Shown here piece after piece: positions 14,341 to 16,282 of a stretch of 16,282 nt of DNA (position 1 is its first letter; every line of letters begins with the position of its first letter). The translations under genes and the position numbers were made by a program. Below the pieces are notes generated by a model that had not been told where the DNA came from, did not search any database, and worked only from the letters and a program-made list of their open reading frames with translations. Source of the DNA: CADEFQ01 sp035342635 (GTDB lineage Bacteria; Pseudomonadota; Gammaproteobacteria; Steroidobacterales; Steroidobacteraceae); contig DAOQXO010000055.1 of the NCBI GenBank assembly GCA_035342635.1, forward strand, positions 1 to 16,282, in the 5' to 3' direction.

Positions 14341-16282
14341 CTGCCGCCTCGCCGTCTTCGAACCGTGCCCGTTCACCGACGCGGCACAGCGAACCGAGGT
14401 GGCAGTAGCGGCAGGCGGACTTCGCCGGGGTTACCGCCGCCTCGCCGCGGAGAAACTCCGCCGCGAGACCACGCAATCCCGCGAGCCAGGCGCCCACCTG
14501 CCGCGCCCATGCGGCGTCATCCGTCTCGCCGGGATTGACCTGCAGCACGGGCACCTTCGGCAACGACACGTCCGGCGCCGTGATGCCGACGTAGCACATG
14601 CCGTGCCGGGTGACATGCGCGTTCGCGAGGGCGCGCACGGCCTCGCCCGTCGCCGAGAGATAAGTGAGCAGCTGGACGGCCTGCGGTCGCTCGCCGTACC
14701 AGTCGAAGCGTTGCGGCTTGCCGCTCTTGTAATCGATCACGGCGCGTCCGCCATCTGAAAGTTCGTCGACGCGATCGATGCGCACGGCGAGGCGTGCCTC
14801 ACCGAGAGCAATGAGTTTCTCCTGCTCCATTTCGGCGACGCGGAAGGCGGGACGCGAATCCTCGAGCACGGCGAAATCCACGATGAGCGCAACCAGCCTC
14901 CGCGCCTCGCGCTCGCGCGCGGCCACCGCGGCCTCGCCGCCACAGAGCGGTAGCGGCTCCCGGGTCTCATCGACCACCCGCCGGGCGAGCGCACGACGCT
15001 GCGCCGGCGGCAGCGCCGCAAGCTGCGTCGAATCCCCCACCTCGCGCCAGAAAGCCTCGAGCGCCGCATGCAGCCAGCGGCCGCGTTCGTCCGGCTCCAC
15101 ACCTAGACGCAATTCGTCCAGCGGCTCGGCACCGAGTTGCTGGCGTGCATAGGCGCGAAACGGGCAGTCGGCCTGGTGCTGCAGGCTGCTCGTGCCTCCC
15201 GGCAGCGGTTGCGCCGCGGGCCACGGAGTGCCCGTTCCATCCGCCAGCACCTCGAGCGTCAGCGGGCGTCGAATTCTCAACGGCAACCACAGGCTCGCGG
15301 TCCGATCCTCTGGCGCCTCGGACCTGGGCCACGCAGCCAGCAGCGGACTGGGAGAAACGTGCATGTCCCCGGATACCGTCGTGGCGCTGAGCACGAGATG
15401 CTCCGTCGCCGCGCGCCATGCCGCGAGAGACTGTCGGGCCGCGGCAAGTTGCCCGGCGCCGCTCGCCGCCCGCACACCCGCTTCGCGCAACGCGGGCAGC
15501 GGAACGAAAGGATCGGTCATCGCGGGCGCGGGCCACGCGTCGGCGGTCAGGCTTGCGATCCAGATGCCGTCGTACTGCGCCACCGGATCGTCGTGCGTCG
15601 CCGCGATCGTGACGAGGGCATCGCCGGTGGCAGGCTGGTAAGTCGTCCGTGCGGCAAGTTCGCGCAGGGCCGCCAGTGCTGCGTGCGCATCCAGCCTGCC
15701 GGCGACGGCAGCCACGGCACCGAATTCGTCGAGCAGCGCCACGAAACGCAGCCAGGTCTGCTGCCCCGCGCTGTCGAGTCCCGCGGGCTCGGCAGCAGCG
15801 CGCAGCGCCGCAAGCGCGCCGATGAAACGCTCCGCCCAGCCGCGCGCGTCCGCGGCTCCCGCCGCAAGCACCGCGAGCGCCGCACGTACCCGCTCGGCCA
15901 GCGTCGCCGCGCCCGCAAGACCACCGGCCGCAGCCCGGTCCAGCAAGGCGAGGCTCGCGCGGGCATCCGCCTCGATCGGTGCATGCCGGCGCCACCAGAT
16001 GTCGAGGCGCGCGGCCGCCTCGGCTGCCAGCACGCCGCAGGGACTGCGCAGCCAAGTCGTGAAGGCGTCGAACTCGAGCCCGTCAATGAGCCAGGCAAGG
16101 CCCGCAAGGGATTGCTGCACGATCGCCTGGCGCGTGAGCGGTACGCCACCTTCCACGGCAACGAGGCCGTCATTCGAGTCGCCGGAGAATTTCGAGGCGG
16201 GTGCGAGCGTGGCGCGAATCTGCGCGGCCAGGGCTTCGCGCTGCTCGAGGCGGGTCGCCGCAACCACCAGCACGCGCGCATC
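14333..16282 (-). CDS. AddB-like PD-(D/E)XK nuclease family protein, C-terminal 649 residues (runs off right edge)
   Basis: The start lies beyond the window; numbering here counts from the edge. The first part resembles the inactive helicase-like region of AddB-type proteins (VLVVAATRLEQREALAAQI at 4-22, VAQYDGIWIASLTADAWP at 234-251). The C-terminal nuclease has GRWLHAALEAFW (His405), IDRVD (Asp503) and VIDYKSGKP (Asp517, Lys519), the expected acidic and lysine residues. Four cysteines fit an AddB-type iron-sulfur staple: Cys373 in QADCPF and Cys624, Cys627, Cys633 in CRYCHLGSLC. It would form a heterodimer with the AddA-like product encoded 8 nt overlapping downstream, for end resection and recombinational repair. 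I recall an equivalent family annotated only as 'probable DNA repair protein' in gammaproteobacteria. The in-frame GTG at 16273 is unlikely to be the real start. Confidence 0.82.
   Translation of the reverse strand, partial: DARVLVVAATRLEQREALAAQIRATLAPASKFSGDSNDGLVAVEGGVPLTRQAIVQQSLAGLAWLIDGLEFDAFTTWLRSPCGVLAAEAAARLDIWWRRHAPIEADARASLALLDRAAAGGLAGAATLAERVRAALAVLAAGAADARGWAERFIGALAALRAAAEPAGLDSAGQQTWLRFVALLDEFGAVAAVAGRLDAHAALAALRELAARTTYQPATGDALVTIAATHDDPVAQYDGIWIASLTADAWPAPAMTDPFVPLPALREAGVRAASGAGQLAAARQSLAAWRAATEHLVLSATTVSGDMHVSPSPLLAAWPRSEAPEDRTASLWLPLRIRRPLTLEVLADGTGTPWPAAQPLPGGTSSLQHQADCPFRAYARQQLGAEPLDELRLGVEPDERGRWLHAALEAFWREVGDSTQLAALPPAQRRALARRVVDETREPLPLCGGEAAVAAREREARRLVALIVDFAVLEDSRPAFRVAEMEQEKLIALGEARLAVRIDRVDELSDGGRAVIDYKSGKPQRFDWYGERPQAVQLLTYLSATGEAVRALANAHVTRHGMCYVGITAPDVSLPKVPVLQVNPGETDDAAWARQVGAWLAGLRGLAAEFLRGEAAVTPAKSACRYCHLGSLCRVGERARFEDGEAAGD

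Noticed and set aside
1..16282. CRISPR array, tRNA, rRNA, insertion sequence or prophage signals
   Set aside because: I saw no spaced direct repeats, no cloverleaf-like sequence, no transposase or integrase motifs, and no stretch longer than about 170 bp without a gene.

Overview
The window is one strand-switching stretch of a high-GC (roughly two-thirds G+C by eye) proteobacterial chromosome. The gene families and operon shapes (fabD-fabG-acpP-fabF-pabB-pabC, a gspG-to-gspN run, and an AddAB-like pair whose nuclease subunit has iron-sulfur cysteines) point to the Gammaproteobacteria, perhaps near the Xanthomonadales/Nevskiales/Steroidobacter side. No rRNA, tRNA or mobile element is present, so the placement is inferred from proteins only.

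Layout. (1) 1-4866, minus strand: a fatty-acid/folate operon read right to left: fabD, fabG, acpP, fabF, pabB, then the first 20 codons of pabC at the left edge. FabD, FabG, ACP and FabF load, carry, condense and reduce the growing acyl chain; PabB and PabC turn chorismate into 4-aminobenzoate. (2) 4895-5497, minus strand: a rhombosortase-type intramembrane serine protease whose stop codon lies inside the probable -10 box of fabD. (3) 5535-11055, plus strand: a tightly packed type II secretion run, gspG-H-I-J-K-L-M-N, giving the whole pseudopilus (G-K) and the inner-membrane assembly platform (L, M, N). GspC, D, E and F are not in the window. (4) 11049-16282, minus strand, converging on gspN: an AddA-like helicase-nuclease broken by a 10-N assembly gap, and upstream of it the C-terminal 649 residues of its AddB-like partner, which runs off the right edge.

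How it fits together. Most neighbouring genes overlap or lie within about 25 bp, so translation is probably coupled in each operon. The two larger junctions, acpP-fabF and gspG-gspH, each carry a strong GC hairpin, and each follows the gene whose product is needed in greatest excess (ACP, major pseudopilin). The most biologically suggestive context is the rhombosortase divergent from gspG with only 37 bp between start codons: rhombosortases process GlyGly-CTERM proteins, which in Vibrio are type II secretion substrates.

Every gene belongs to a family I recognise, and I do not see a wholly undescribed system. What deserves a second look is context and detail: the rhombosortase-T2SS pairing with interlocked promoters, the hairpins, a TrpE-like alanine in PabB, a proline-rich tail on GspI, and an assembly gap of the wrong length modulo 3.
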